DNA of 64,000 nucleotides from SYFY01 sp041752315 (lineage in GTDB: Bacteria; Pseudomonadota; Gammaproteobacteria; Pseudomonadales; Azotimanducaceae): the NCBI GenBank assembly GCA_041752315.1, contig JBGSHJ010000036.1, forward strand, positions 23,709 through 87,708, in the 5' to 3' direction. Positions 17,230 through 26,733 of the stretch are shown here, in pieces. Each line of letters begins with the position of its first letter. Position 1 is the stretch's first letter. Under the pieces are notes generated by a model, which was not told where the DNA came from, made no database searches, and worked only from the letters and a program-made list of their open reading frames with translations. The translations under genes were made by a program, and so were the position numbers.

Positions 17230-18891
17230 TCAATCGAATACCGGCTTTCCGGAGGCATGCCGGCCGGCCAGAAAGCCAAACACCATGCCCGGAGCAATCG
17301 TGCCGCCTGCGCCGCCATAGGTCATGCCCATGGGCGACGCCATGACATTGCCCGCTGCATACAGACCCTCGATCGGCTGGCCATCCACGTCCAGCACATT
17401 GGCATTCACGTCGGTTTTAGGCCCTCCCTTGGTACCCAGCGCCCCACTCTTCACTTCAATCGCAAAATACGGTCCCTTGTCGATCGCGCCGAGAGATGCC
17501 CGGGTGCTGCCGCGCAACTGCGCGTCGCCCCACCATTGGTCATGCGCTGCCTCTCCGCGACCAAAGTCTTCATCGCGACCCGCAGCAACCTGCGTATTCC
17601 AGCGCTCGACCGTGGCTACCAGCGGGTCCGCAGGGACAGCCAGCTTGCCGGCCAGCCCCGCGAGTGTTGATGCACTGGTCACCCACTGTGGCGGAGGCTC
17701 GCCGGGTTTGCCACCCGTGATCGGAAATCCGTACCGATCGATGTAACCCTGGTCGAGAATCATCCAGCACGGCAGATTGGCGTAGTCGAATGCGGAGACA
17801 TCCTGATCATGAAAGGCAGCACCGATGGCGTTGTAGTTCGCCGATTCATTGGTGAAGCGCTTCCCTTTCCGATTCACCATGATGCAGCGTGGCAGGGAAC
17901 GTATGCCGGCGATCAGGGTAACGCCGGTAGCAACCTCCTCCCTGGGCACTTCCGCGACCGGCATCCACCACGCTTCACGCATGTTGCCGAGCATGGCCCC
18001 GGCCCGCATCGCCATCTTCAGACCATCACCGGTATTCGTGTTGATGGAAACCGGATGGGTCATCGGACCACGCAGGAAGGCACGCTTTAACTCCTCATTC
18101 CATTCAAAGCCGCCGGTGGCAAGGATCACGGCATCACACTCGATGCTCCGGACACCTTTTTTTGATTCGATGACAAGCCCGCGCACCCTTCGCCTGCGCG
18201 CGCCTCCGCCCTTGCCTTTGCGTATGACCAGATCCAACGCGCGTGTGCTGGTGACGGGTTTGATGCCTCGATCCAGGCAACCACGGAGCAGCCGCCCGAT
18301 CAGTGCCTGACCGCTGGCGCGTTCGTGATGCAGACTTCGCCGCTCGAGTTCTCCGGCCGCTATCGGCTCGGGTACGGCCTGACCGAGTGGTGTGTCATGG
18401 ATCGACAGTCGGGCGTCGGGGTAGTACGGCGACGGCGTCACCCGGTGTTCCCATTTGCCGAGTTCCTTGAACGAAAACGGCGGCGTGTCGAGCGAACGTC
18501 CGCCACCGGTCTTGCCGCCCGGAAATTCGGCGTGGTAATCCGGAAAGTTCCCGATCGTCCTGAATTGCACTGGTGTGTTCTCGCAAAGATACCGAACCAT
18601 GAGCGGTCCGGCATCGACGAAGGCTTCGGCCATGTGCTGCTCGATGAGCCCGTGTGACATGGACATGAGGTAGGTGATCGCCTCCTGGCGGCTATCCTGA
18701 ACCCCCAGTGCCTGTTCCAGATGGTTATTCGGAATCCACACCATGCCACCCGACCAGGCGGTGGTCCCACCGACCTTGTCGGCTTTTTCGAAGACTCTGA
18801 CTCTGGCACCCGCATCATGTGCGGCGATCGCTGCAGTCAGTCCTGAACCGCCGGTACCCAGTACAACAACCTTCCGCTGCCTGCCCATCAC
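17230..18891 (-). CDS. KstD-like FAD-binding dehydrogenase (fumarate reductase/3-oxosteroid 1-dehydrogenase family)
   Basis: A 553-residue flavoprotein. The N-terminal GTGGSGLTAAIAAHDAGA and EKADKVGGTTAWSGG motifs bind FAD, VILATGGFEWN lies midway, and the C-terminal GLYAAGNVMASPMGMTYGGA closes the FAD site. The arrangement matches 3-oxosteroid dehydrogenase-type enzymes that desaturate ring A, but many relatives act on other enones. Convergent with the chorismatase gene (15-bp gap) and divergent from the serine hydrolase. It marks the transition from pigment to catabolic-looking genes; its substrate is unknown. Confidence 0.78.
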   Translation of the reverse strand: MMGRQRKVVVLGTGGSGLTAAIAAHDAGARVRVFEKADKVGGTTAWSGGMVWIPNNHLEQALGVQDSRQEAITYLMSMSHGLIEQHMAEAFVDAGPLMVRYLCENTPVQFRTIGNFPDYHAEFPGGKTGGGRSLDTPPFSFKELGKWEHRVTPSPYYPDARLSIHDTPLGQAVPEPIAAGELERRSLHHERASGQALIGRLLRGCLDRGIKPVTSTRALDLVIRKGKGGGARRRRVRGLVIESKKGVRSIECDAVILATGGFEWNEELKRAFLRGPMTHPVSINTNTGDGLKMAMRAGAMLGNMREAWWMPVAEVPREEVATGVTLIAGIRSLPRCIMVNRKGKRFTNESANYNAIGAAFHDQDVSAFDYANLPCWMILDQGYIDRYGFPITGGKPGEPPPQWVTSASTLAGLAGKLAVPADPLVATVERWNTQVAAGRDEDFGRGEAAHDQWWGDAQLRGSTRASLGAIDKGPYFAIEVKSGALGTKGGPKTDVNANVLDVDGQPIEGLYAAGNVMASPMGMTYGGAGGTIAPGMVFGFLAGRHASGKPVFD

Positions 18892-19037
18892 TGTTCTCCG
18901 CTGACGTCTCCAGTCAGGCGAAGTCTACCAAGGTTCGGCACAGCGGATTTTCCTGTCACGGCGCAAGCTTGCCTGCAGCACCACCTTTCCTTACCTTGTA
19001 TGTACAGGGACGAGTATTCACCGGGGAGCGAACAGAC

Positions 19038-20264
19038 ATGGGCACACACCATCTGCTGGTGCTGGCTGGACTGCTGCTGGTTGCAGCCTGCACGTCGACA
19101 CCTGAACCGACCGGCAGCAGGCCCTCACCCGCGTCGGAAGTCCCGGTCGACAGATCCTCCGAACGTTTGCCTGCCAACCAGAACATCCTGTTCTGGACCC
19201 CGGCTGAAACCGAGGTCGGTTTCCGCAATCTGCACAAGGTGGTGCCCCAGCAGCTTCGCATCGTGGCACGTGGTGATTCGGTCAAGGATCTGCCCGGTGC
19301 AGGCGGTCCGGAACTGGACGTTCGGTTCGAACACAAGGGTGAGCAGTACACCACGGCCAGCTACATGGAAAAGAACCGGGTCTCCGGCATCCTCGTGATC
19401 AAGGATGGCAAGATCCTGCTCGAACGATACGGCCTCGGTCGCCGGCCCGAAGATCGCTGGATCTCGTTTTCCGTCACCAAATCGCTGACGTCAACGCTGA
19501 TTGGGGCGGCCATCAAGGACGGATTCATTGGCAGTCTCGATGACACCGTTGACCAGTATGTCGACGAAATGAAAGGTTCGGTGTACTCCGACGTCACCAT
19601 TCGTCAATTGCTGACCATGAGTTCGGGCGTGCAATGGAATGAGGACTACGCGGATCCGGCATCGGATGTGGCGCGCGCCGGAGTCGTCCAGTTTGCCGGC
19701 GACGCTTCACCGATCCTCGGGTACATGCGTCGACTCGAACGAGCGCAACCGGCTGGCGAGAAGTTCCATTACTCGACCGGCGAGACCGATCTCGCCGGTT
19801 ACGTCCTGTCCCGGGCGGTGGGCATGCCCATCTCCGAGTATCTGTCGAAGAAGATCTGGGCCGGTTACGGCATGGAACAGGACGCGGTCTGGCTGACCGA
19901 TTCGTCGGGCCATGAGCGGGGTGGATGCTGTGTCAACATGACCCTGCGCGACTACGCCCGAATCGGTCAGTTCATGCTGGAAGATGGCGCAGGGGTGACA
20001 CCTGAAGGCTGGGTGAGTGAAGCTACACGAGCCCATCTTCCGGTCAGTATCGATGACGATGTCCGGGGTTACGGTTACTTCTGGTGGACCAGCGGCGACA
20101 GCTTCGCGGCGCTCGGCATCTTTGGCCAGATGATCCACGTCGATCCCCGGCAACAACTCGTTATCGCGATCAACAGCGCCTGGCCAGTGGCGACAGGCGC
20201 AGGCTACAGTCAGGCCAGAACTGCGTTTGTGCAAGCCGCCGTCGCGGCATCCAGCACACGCTGA
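19038..20264 (+). CDS. Serine hydrolase lipoprotein of the beta-lactamase/EstB family
   Basis: A 408-residue protein with a lipobox LVAAC (Cys18), so probably outer-membrane or periplasmic. The catalytic SxxK tetrad is Ser145-Val-Thr-Lys148 (FSVTKSLTSTL) and the second motif is Tyr245 in FHYSTGETDLAGY. These are the features of class C beta-lactamase-like esterases and peptidases (Pfam beta-lactamase). ATG 19038 has a GGGGAG ribosome site. It is followed 21 bp later by the luciferase-like gene. Substrate unknown; ester or lactone hydrolysis in the neighbouring catabolic block is one possibility. Confidence 0.82.
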   Translation: MGTHHLLVLAGLLLVAACTSTPEPTGSRPSPASEVPVDRSSERLPANQNILFWTPAETEVGFRNLHKVVPQQLRIVARGDSVKDLPGAGGPELDVRFEHKGEQYTTASYMEKNRVSGILVIKDGKILLERYGLGRRPEDRWISFSVTKSLTSTLIGAAIKDGFIGSLDDTVDQYVDEMKGSVYSDVTIRQLLTMSSGVQWNEDYADPASDVARAGVVQFAGDASPILGYMRRLERAQPAGEKFHYSTGETDLAGYVLSRAVGMPISEYLSKKIWAGYGMEQDAVWLTDSSGHERGGCCVNMTLRDYARIGQFMLEDGAGVTPEGWVSEATRAHLPVSIDDDVRGYGYFWWTSGDSFAALGIFGQMIHVDPRQQLVIAINSAWPVATGAGYSQARTAFVQAAVAASSTR

Positions 20265-20285
20265 ACCGGGAATACCCGCTCAATC

Positions 20286-21122
20286 ATGCGATTTGCCATC
20301 AAGACCGCTCCGCAGTACACAACCTGGGCTGACATGCTTGCGATGTGGCAGCGAGCGGATGCCATGCCCATCTTCGAATCCGCCTGGAACTTTGATCACT
20401 TCTATCCGATCAATGTGCCCGACACATCCGGCCCCTGCATGGAAGCGTGGGTCACGCTGACGGCGCTGGCCCAGGCCACCACGAGGATTCGTGTTGGCTG
20501 CATGGTCAGTGGCGTGGTCTATCGCCATCCGGCCGTGCTTGCCAACATGATCGCGAGCCTCGACATCATCGCCAACGGTCGACTTGAACTGGGTCTGGGC
20601 GCTGCCTGGAACCAGGAGGAGTGTGACGCGTACGGGATCCACCTCGGCTCACTGACGGAGCGTTTCGACCGGTTTGATGAAGCCTGCGCGGTGATTCACG
20701 GGCTGCTGACACAGGAAACGACCACGTTCAGTGGCAAGTACTTCACGCTGGACAACGCACGCTGCAATCCAAAGCCGCTGCAGAAACCGATGCCACGCTG
20801 GTGCATCGGTGGCAATGGCGAGACTCGAACGCTGCCCAACGTCGTGAAGTATGCATCCCACTGGAACTACGCCGCCTTTGATCTGGATGGATTCATCCAC
20901 AAGCGCGCCGAACTGCATCGACAGTGCCGGGCCGCCGGGCGTGATCCCTCGTCCATCATGACGAGCATCCATCAGCCGGTGAATCCCGAACGACTGGATC
21001 TGCTGCCGGAACAGATCCAGGCGTTTCGGGAGGCAGGTCTTGACCTGATGATTTTTTATATCCCGCCTCCACACGACGCCAGAATCCTGGACAGGCTGGC
21101 TGCAGTGGCGGAGAGGGCCTGA
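20286..21122 (+). CDS. Luciferase-like (LLM-class) flavin/F420 oxidoreductase
   Basis: A 278-residue TIM-barrel protein of the bacterial luciferase-like superfamily. It has the N-terminal RFAIKTAPQYTTWADML, RIRVGCMVSGVVYRHPAVLA, GRLELGLGAAWNQEECDAYG, and RWCIGGNGETRTLPNVVKYA in the second half. Length and motifs are closest to the F420-type branch, though cofactor choice (FMN or F420) cannot be settled from sequence alone. It follows the serine hydrolase on the same strand, probably one transcript, and converges on the flavoprotein at 21160. Confidence 0.8.
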   Translation: MRFAIKTAPQYTTWADMLAMWQRADAMPIFESAWNFDHFYPINVPDTSGPCMEAWVTLTALAQATTRIRVGCMVSGVVYRHPAVLANMIASLDIIANGRLELGLGAAWNQEECDAYGIHLGSLTERFDRFDEACAVIHGLLTQETTTFSGKYFTLDNARCNPKPLQKPMPRWCIGGNGETRTLPNVVKYASHWNYAAFDLDGFIHKRAELHRQCRAAGRDPSSIMTSIHQPVNPERLDLLPEQIQAFREAGLDLMIFYIPPPHDARILDRLAAVAERA

Positions 21123-21159
21123 GTTTCTGGCAGGCGGCCGGGCTGGAGGCTGGCTTTCC

Positions 21160-22644
21160 TCACTCCCCGGTTATGAGCGAAAGCGTATCTTCACGCGTCG
21201 GACCGCGTACCACCCGGGCGGCGGCATTGCGTGAGCGGCCACGCAACATGTACAGGAAGACGATGAACTGGGTCTTGCGATCCTTGAGGAATTCACCTGG
21301 CTTTTCGATCAGGTTGAAGGTTCGCATCATGCCCCGCATGACATGCATGTTGTAACGGGCCGCGGCTGCCAGGGCATCGCCAAACGAAAGTTCCAGCCAC
21401 TTCCTGACCGTACCCTTGGCCTCATCAACGGGTTTGCCTTCCCGGCTGGCAATGGCCCGCCGGATGCCACTCCTGTCTTCGCGCAGACTGGCCGTATAGA
21501 TCGGCCGCAGTTCCGCTTCGGTACGCTCATTGAATGCGAGTGCTCGCTGGCCGGGATCCACTTCGGCGGCCAGCACATCGGCGAGCAGATGGGCATGCAG
21601 GATGCTGGTGCTGCACCCTCGTCCGTAGAGCGGGTTGGTTCGCACCGAGGCATCACCGACGGCAAAAAAGTTGTGCACGAGTGGTTTTCCGTCGCGGACG
21701 TAGTGACGCCAGACGGCGCGAATGTCCCCAATCCCGAAGGAACCCGTAGTCGGCTCGGATACATCCCTGGCAACCCACGGCAACAATCCGGGAATGCTGC
21801 GGCAGATCGCGTCGTACGTATCTCCATCCTTGATCGCTTCCCGGATCTTCGTTTCCGAGTTGTGCACGCAGACAATCAGCGCGAAGTTGCCGTTGTCGCC
21901 TGGGAAAACCCCGAACTTGATGTAGCCGAGATCACCCGCGGAACGGTCCTTGCCTCCACGCGGCGGTTCGGTCATTCCCGGTTTCAGCTTGTAGTGTCGG
22001 GTGTAATAGACAATCTCGGCGTCTTCGTTTTCTTCTTCCACCGTGATGCCTGCATCCTCGAGCCAACGGGGAAACTTCGTGGTACGGCCACTGGCATCCA
22101 CCACCACATCGGCGGTGATCACCTCGCCAAACCGTTCAACACAGTCCTTCCTGACCTTCACACCGCGCGCAATGACCTGCCCATCCTGCTCCTGCGTGAT
22201 CAATCCATCGATGTGCACCTCATTGAGTATGCGAACACCCGGAAAAGAAGACACAAAGCGGCGCAGTACGGTTTCAATGGTCGCGCGTCGACAGAGCAGC
22301 ACAAACAGCTTTTCGTCGCCAGGCTGAGGCTGATACTGCTGGCTCAGTTCCGGTGACAGCATGTCCTTGAAATCGACGCGCCGGGCACCTGCTGCGTAAA
22401 ACGCTTTCAGCAGATCGGGATAGTTCTCCTGCAGCAGACTGCACATCAGGCCCAGGAATGCGTGGGGATGCCGGAATTGCGACGCGCCACGCCGTGACCA
22501 CTCGAAAAACGTCTTGTCCGCATCACCTTCCGGCGGCGCCGAATCACGTTCCAGCATCGTGACGGCAAAACCCTTGCGCGCGAGCGCGAGGGACGTACAC
22601 ATGCCGGCAATTCCACTCCCCACCACAAGCACCTGTTCAGCCAC
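21160..22644 (-). CDS. FAD-dependent oxidoreductase (halogenase/geranylgeranyl reductase-like fold)
   Basis: A 494-residue flavoprotein with GSGIAGMCTSLALARKGF at the N-terminus, VVVDASGRTTKFPRWL in the middle and HNFFAVGDASVRTNPLYGRG as the second flavin motif. There is no WxWxIP motif, unlike the two pigment-cluster flavoproteins, so a halogenase role is unlikely; hydroxylation or reduction of a lipid-like substrate is more likely. Last gene of the TetR-headed operon, 33 bp after the epoxide hydrolase. Confidence 0.72.
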   Translation of the reverse strand: MAEQVLVVGSGIAGMCTSLALARKGFAVTMLERDSAPPEGDADKTFFEWSRRGASQFRHPHAFLGLMCSLLQENYPDLLKAFYAAGARRVDFKDMLSPELSQQYQPQPGDEKLFVLLCRRATIETVLRRFVSSFPGVRILNEVHIDGLITQEQDGQVIARGVKVRKDCVERFGEVITADVVVDASGRTTKFPRWLEDAGITVEEENEDAEIVYYTRHYKLKPGMTEPPRGGKDRSAGDLGYIKFGVFPGDNGNFALIVCVHNSETKIREAIKDGDTYDAICRSIPGLLPWVARDVSEPTTGSFGIGDIRAVWRHYVRDGKPLVHNFFAVGDASVRTNPLYGRGCSTSILHAHLLADVLAAEVDPGQRALAFNERTEAELRPIYTASLREDRSGIRRAIASREGKPVDEAKGTVRKWLELSFGDALAAAARYNMHVMRGMMRTFNLIEKPGEFLKDRKTQFIVFLYMLRGRSRNAAARVVRGPTREDTLSLITGE

Positions 22645-22677
22645 GATCTCGCCTCTCCTCTGTCGATGCCCCGCTGC

Positions 22678-23640
22678 CTACTTCGCCACCATCTTCAGGA
22701 ATCGAAGCATCTCTTCATTCACGACTGAAGGGGCCTCCTGCTGGGTCCAGTGACCGATGCCGGGAATCAGCCGATTGATGCGCAGGTCGGTGACCCGGTC
22801 CGGCATCTTCTTCAGCGCATCGGCGGCCATCACCACTACCCCGTCGCGCTCGCCAGCCACAAACATGGCAGGCTGACGAATCTGCTCAGGCGCGCCGGCT
22901 GTCAGCTCCCAGGTCAGATCATGATTGCGGTAGTAGTTGAGCGGTCCACGCATGCCGGAACGTGTGAACTCGGCGGTGTAAAAGTCGAGATCGGCTGCGG
23001 TAAGCCATTTTGGCAGCGCAGACGGATCGGGCAGGCTGGTGAGAAGATCATCGTCCGGACCTTTGGCGGTCATTCCCGACAGGTCGGCTTCGCCTGCACC
23101 CAGGTAGAGAAACTTGCGCAGCGCGGTGCGGATGTCCTTTTCGAACTCCGCTTCCGCAACACCAGGTTCCTGGAAGTAGAGCTGGTAAAAAAACTGTCCC
23201 TTGAAGATCTCGCGCATCATTGGCATCGGCTGAACCGGGGACCGTGGACTGAACGGTACCGACAACGCGCCTACTGCCGTGAACTTGTCAGGATGGAAAA
23301 GGGCACAACTCCAGGCAGTCGGCGCACCCCAGTCATGACCGAAGACAATTGCCGTCTGGTACCCAAGTGCAGGGATCAGACCAACGATGTCATTCACCAC
23401 CTGCACCTGGTTGTACGCGTTGACCGCGTGAGGCCTGTCGCTCTTGCCATAACCACGCATATCCGGTGCAACGGCGTGAAAACCGGCAGCAGCGAGGGGC
23501 GCAAACTGATGACGCCAGGAATACCAGGATTCCGGAAATCCATGCAGCATGAGCACCAGTGGCCCCTCACCCTGCTCGGCGATATTCAGTTCGATGCCGT
23601 TGGTCGCAACCCGTCGTTGCCTGATGTCCGCCAGACTCAT
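22678..23640 (-). CDS. Epoxide hydrolase-like alpha/beta hydrolase
   Basis: A 320-residue alpha/beta hydrolase. HGFPESWYSWRHQ (residues 33-45) forms the oxyanion loop, GHDWGAPTAW holds the nucleophile Asp103 expected for epoxide hydrolases, and GHWTQQEAP holds the C-terminal His297. This is the soluble epoxide hydrolase or haloalkane dehalogenase arrangement; the HGFPE motif favours epoxide hydrolase. The ATG overlaps the amidohydrolase stop by 4 bp, so the two are coupled. Probably acts on an epoxide or ester made or taken up by the neighbouring catabolic enzymes. Confidence 0.83.
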   Translation of the reverse strand: MSLADIRQRRVATNGIELNIAEQGEGPLVLMLHGFPESWYSWRHQFAPLAAAGFHAVAPDMRGYGKSDRPHAVNAYNQVQVVNDIVGLIPALGYQTAIVFGHDWGAPTAWSCALFHPDKFTAVGALSVPFSPRSPVQPMPMMREIFKGQFFYQLYFQEPGVAEAEFEKDIRTALRKFLYLGAGEADLSGMTAKGPDDDLLTSLPDPSALPKWLTAADLDFYTAEFTRSGMRGPLNYYRNHDLTWELTAGAPEQIRQPAMFVAGERDGVVVMAADALKKMPDRVTDLRINRLIPGIGHWTQQEAPSVVNEEMLRFLKMVAK

Positions 23641-25310
23641 GCGTTTGCACCCGGCAGAATTTCACCCTGTGCCTGGTTGCCGTAACCACCCTTCTGACTC
23701 CAGGCGACCTTGCCGCCGACGATCACGGAGTGGACACCCACTGCATCGCGCACATAACGGGAGCCGTCACCGGGCACGTCCTGGGTGTAGTACTCGGCAC
23801 CCCGGTCGATCAGCGCTGCATCAAACACGGCGATATCAGCGACATAACCCTTCTGCAACAACCCGCGATCCTGCAGACCCCAGATGTTGGCGGTATCGCT
23901 GGTGATCTTCTTCACCGCCCCTTCAAGCGTCAGGCTGCCGGTCTTGCGCACGTACTGGCTGAACAGGAAGCCGGTATCACCGTAGGTGGAAAACGAAAGA
24001 ATGTGTGCACCACCATCGCTGGCACCCACATGGACACGTGGATGGGCGAGCAGGTGACCCACCCGCTCATCATCGTTGTGCCCCATGTTACCGGCGAGGA
24101 AATGGGCATCGAGGTCTTCTTCCAGGGAGATGTCGATCATCGCATCCACGGGCGTGGTGTTCCGCAACAGGGCTATTTCCGCGAGCGTTTTGCCAACATA
24201 GGGCTGGTTTGCTTCGCTTCTGACCTGACGCAGAACGATCCTTGGCCACAGGGCATTGAGCATGGCCACTTCGGCGATCATCTTCTGACGCTGTTCTGGA
24301 TCGCGAAAGGCAGCCACGATGTCCGCATGGCTGCCAAAACGCATCACGCGGTACCAGCTCGGAAAACGGATGAACAGCAGACTTGGCACGGCAAAGCAGA
24401 AGCTGATGTCGATCGGGCGTGTCTGGACCTGCGGCCATACGCGCGCACCGCGGGCAAACTGCTCATCTACCCGTTTCATCACACGCTGCACACCATTGCT
24501 GTTGTCGGCATTGACAAACAAGGGAGAAAACGTGGTCGGGATGCCGAACTTGAGCGACAGTTCAGCCAGCTGGTCAACCCGGGCAATGGTGAGGTCGGCA
24601 TCGTAGAACTCCGGCACGATCTGCAGGATTCGGCCATATTTGGAGAGCACCTCACACAAGGCCTCCAGTTCAACCTGGTCTGCGTAGCGGCTGGGCACCG
24701 GTTGCAGGGTTTCGTCCATGTCGACAAAGCTGGTCGAGAGCCCGACGGCGCCGGCGTCCAGACACTTGTGGAGCAGATCCTGCATCTGCTTGAGTTCACT
24801 CTGTGTGGCGGTGCGCTGCATGGAGGCGTCTTCCATTACCCACAGGCGCAGCAGGCTGTGCCCGACCAGCGGCGCAACGTTGATGGCCAGACCCTGTCGA
24901 ATGCGTGCGACGTACTCTTCAAACGTCTCCCAGTTCCACTCCACGCCTGTCTCGAAGGCGATCTTCGGCATTTCTTCGATCTGGTTGAACATGCCAACCA
25001 GTTTCATCCTGTGTTTGGCTTTCAGCGGCGCCAGTGACAACGAACAATTGCCGGGCACCACGGTGGTGACACCGTGTTCCAGCGCAGGCTTGGCAAAACC
25101 ATCCCACAACAACTGCGCGTCGAAGTGTGTATGCGGGTCGATAAAGCCAGGTGAGACAACCTTGCCGGCAGCATCCACTTCCTCCCGACCGGCTTCGGTG
25201 ATCTGGCCAATCCGGACGATGCGCGCTCCTCGCACACCGATGTCGGCCTTGTATCCCGGCATGCCGGAACCATCCACCACAAGGCCATTTCTGATAACGA
25301 GATCCAGCAT
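23637..25310 (-). CDS. D-aminoacylase-like amidohydrolase
   Basis: A 557-residue amidohydrolase-superfamily protein. It opens with LVIRNGLVVDGSGMPGYKAD, then has the metal-binding GFIDPHTHFDAQLLWD and, near the C-terminus, GGAHILSFSTYGDTGFL. These are features of N-acyl-D-amino-acid deacylases and dihydroorotase-like enzymes. Many such genes lie in catabolic clusters of uncultured proteobacteria without a known substrate. ATG 25310 has a GGAGAGA site; a longer frame to 25358 is less likely. Middle gene of the operon 26617-21160. Confidence 0.8.
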   Translation of the reverse strand: MLDLVIRNGLVVDGSGMPGYKADIGVRGARIVRIGQITEAGREEVDAAGKVVSPGFIDPHTHFDAQLLWDGFAKPALEHGVTTVVPGNCSLSLAPLKAKHRMKLVGMFNQIEEMPKIAFETGVEWNWETFEEYVARIRQGLAINVAPLVGHSLLRLWVMEDASMQRTATQSELKQMQDLLHKCLDAGAVGLSTSFVDMDETLQPVPSRYADQVELEALCEVLSKYGRILQIVPEFYDADLTIARVDQLAELSLKFGIPTTFSPLFVNADNSNGVQRVMKRVDEQFARGARVWPQVQTRPIDISFCFAVPSLLFIRFPSWYRVMRFGSHADIVAAFRDPEQRQKMIAEVAMLNALWPRIVLRQVRSEANQPYVGKTLAEIALLRNTTPVDAMIDISLEEDLDAHFLAGNMGHNDDERVGHLLAHPRVHVGASDGGAHILSFSTYGDTGFLFSQYVRKTGSLTLEGAVKKITSDTANIWGLQDRGLLQKGYVADIAVFDAALIDRGAEYYTQDVPGDGSRYVRDAVGVHSVIVGGKVAWSQKGGYGNQAQGEILPGANA

Positions 25311-25360
25311 GTCTATCTCTCCAGTATGCTTATGAACCCAACAATAGAATGAACACAAAT

Positions 25361-25648
25361 TCAGGCCTGGTACCGATTCCAGGAAACACCCAGCGCATCG
25401 CGCACCTTCTCCCAGCCGGTACCCAACAACTGGTCCGGGTGGCTTGCCGCACAGGATCGCAGCAGTGCGGACGCCGCCATTTCATCGAGCATGACTTCTG
25501 AAAATCCGCCGTTCGCGTGCTGCAAGGTCACCACCAGTTCGGCAATTCCATCATGGGCTGCCGCAACGCGGGTGGCGGTGATCACGGCGCCCATGCTCAA
25601 GGCCTGGCCCTGACCATCATGACTGCACCGGTCTGGGCGCCTCGACAA
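25361..25648 (-). CDS. Small hypothetical protein in TetR operon (95 residues)
   Basis: I do not recognise this protein. It is soluble-looking, with an alternating beta/alpha pattern in AVITATRVAAAHDGIAELVV and a C-terminal GTGWEKVRDALGVSWNRY. It overlaps the end of the 81-residue gene by about 30 bp and ends 50 bp before the amidohydrolase start. The start is uncertain; an internal ATG at 25594 would give a 77-residue protein with nearly no overlap. Conservation of position in the operon argues that it is real. Confidence 0.55.
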   Translation of the reverse strand: MSRRPDRCSHDGQGQALSMGAVITATRVAAAHDGIAELVVTLQHANGGFSEVMLDEMAASALLRSCAASHPDQLLGTGWEKVRDALGVSWNRYQA

Positions 25649-25862
25649 AAATCACGTCACTGGGCAGGATTGGATTGCCGTGACGCGATGAACCGACCGG
25701 CGCTGCGGCCCGCATGAACACGTGCATGTTCCAGCTCTGCAGCAAGCCGACACCTTCGGCCTCCGGAGTGCCCGCAAGCTCCCGCGAAACAATGCTCGCC
25801 CAGCTATCTCCGGCCAACGGAAACACGGATCTGCGAATCGTGGACAACGGTGACGTACTCAT
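25617..25862 (-). CDS. Small hypothetical protein downstream of TetR (81 residues)
   Basis: Not recognised. The sequence has SWNMHVFMRAAAPVG followed by HGNPILPSDVIFVEAPR, which looks like an ordered globular fragment rather than a shadow frame. The ATG overlaps the TetR stop by 4 bp, so it is translationally coupled to the regulator. It could be a small accessory subunit of the operon; no function is assigned. Confidence 0.6.
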   Translation of the reverse strand: MSTSPLSTIRRSVFPLAGDSWASIVSRELAGTPEAEGVGLLQSWNMHVFMRAAAPVGSSRHGNPILPSDVIFVEAPRPVQS

Positions 25863-26617
25863 GCGGACTCCTTGAGGGACTGGTTTTCGACGTGAACAAG
25901 CTGGTCAGCAAGCACGGCGCGGGTTTCATCATCCAGTGGACCCTGTTCGAGTCGGCTGGCGAGCGCGCTGCGCCAGATGCGCTGCATCAGGGCTTCCGCT
26001 GATTTCTGCCTGGCCAGCACCTGGTCTCGTGACGTCCGAGTGGCAATGGCTGACAACGAGAGGGCAAGGCCGAATCGCATGCGGGCATCCATCTCGTCGA
26101 GGCTCAACTGACCCTGCGCCCAGTTCTGAACATTGGCAAACATCTGCTGGGTCACGGTGATGGCAAAAGCGTCGGGATCGACGTCCGACCGCAGCAGATC
26201 GGCCTCGGTTGCTTCACGCAACAGCCGCTTCCACAGCACATAACGTGGTCCGCTGACCATGAACCTGAACTCCGGACCGCCATCACGACTCACTGCAGAC
26301 ATCACGTTGCGATAGAACTCGGGATCGGCTCGCAGTGTCGCCGTCATCATGGACACGGCCTGGAACAGCACTTCGATTTCATCGGCGTGGAGATTGGCCA
26401 GCGCAGCCTCGTAATCGGCCAGGTCCGCAGACAACAACGCCAGGAGAATGGACTGTTTCGAACCGAACAGGTTGTAAGGTGTGGCAATGCTGACACCGGC
26501 CTCTTCAGCCAGTGTACGCATCGAAAAGGCGGCATCGCCGGAACGACGCATCAGGGTGCGTGCGGCCGCAACGATGTCATCTCGACGCTGACTCTTGGAA
26601 GTTTCCCAGCTGGTCAT
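25859..26617 (-). CDS. TetR-family transcriptional regulator
   Basis: A 252-residue regulator. The N-terminal helix-turn-helix is clear (RDDIVAAARTLMRRSG, then MRTLAEEAGVSIATPYNLF and GSKQSILLALL), followed by an all-helical ligand domain. It heads the operon 26617-21160 and is divergent from the enoyl-CoA hydratase gene across about 116 bp. By analogy with other TetR genes it may repress both directions in response to a catabolic substrate or acyl-CoA. I did not find a clean palindrome in the gap. Confidence 0.85.
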   Translation of the reverse strand: MTSWETSKSQRRDDIVAAARTLMRRSGDAAFSMRTLAEEAGVSIATPYNLFGSKQSILLALLSADLADYEAALANLHADEIEVLFQAVSMMTATLRADPEFYRNVMSAVSRDGGPEFRFMVSGPRYVLWKRLLREATEADLLRSDVDPDAFAITVTQQMFANVQNWAQGQLSLDEMDARMRFGLALSLSAIATRTSRDQVLARQKSAEALMQRIWRSALASRLEQGPLDDETRAVLADQLVHVENQSLKESA

Positions 26618-26733
26618 GCTCTCATCATGGATTAAAACGGGTTATAAAGTATCAGGAACTGGTGTTACTGGAAAGCCGGCTCCGCTTCCTCAAAGATGAC
26701 CGCGGGAACTTCGATCGAAAGGACCGGGTGCCG
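26618..26733. promoter_or_regulatory. Divergent promoter region of TetR and enoyl-CoA hydratase genes
   Basis: This 116-bp gap contains an AT-rich stretch (around 26627-26655, including TATAAAG) in otherwise GC-rich DNA, consistent with promoters for both sides. No clear inverted repeat was seen, so a TetR site is only suspected. Confidence 0.4.

Noticed and set aside
18166..18175. Run of seven T as a terminator
   Set aside because: It lies inside the KstD-like coding sequence and has no GC-rich stem before it.
23730..25037. 435-codon plus-strand frame inside the amidohydrolase gene
   Set aside because: Antisense to a gene with clear amidohydrolase metal motifs; no start signal.
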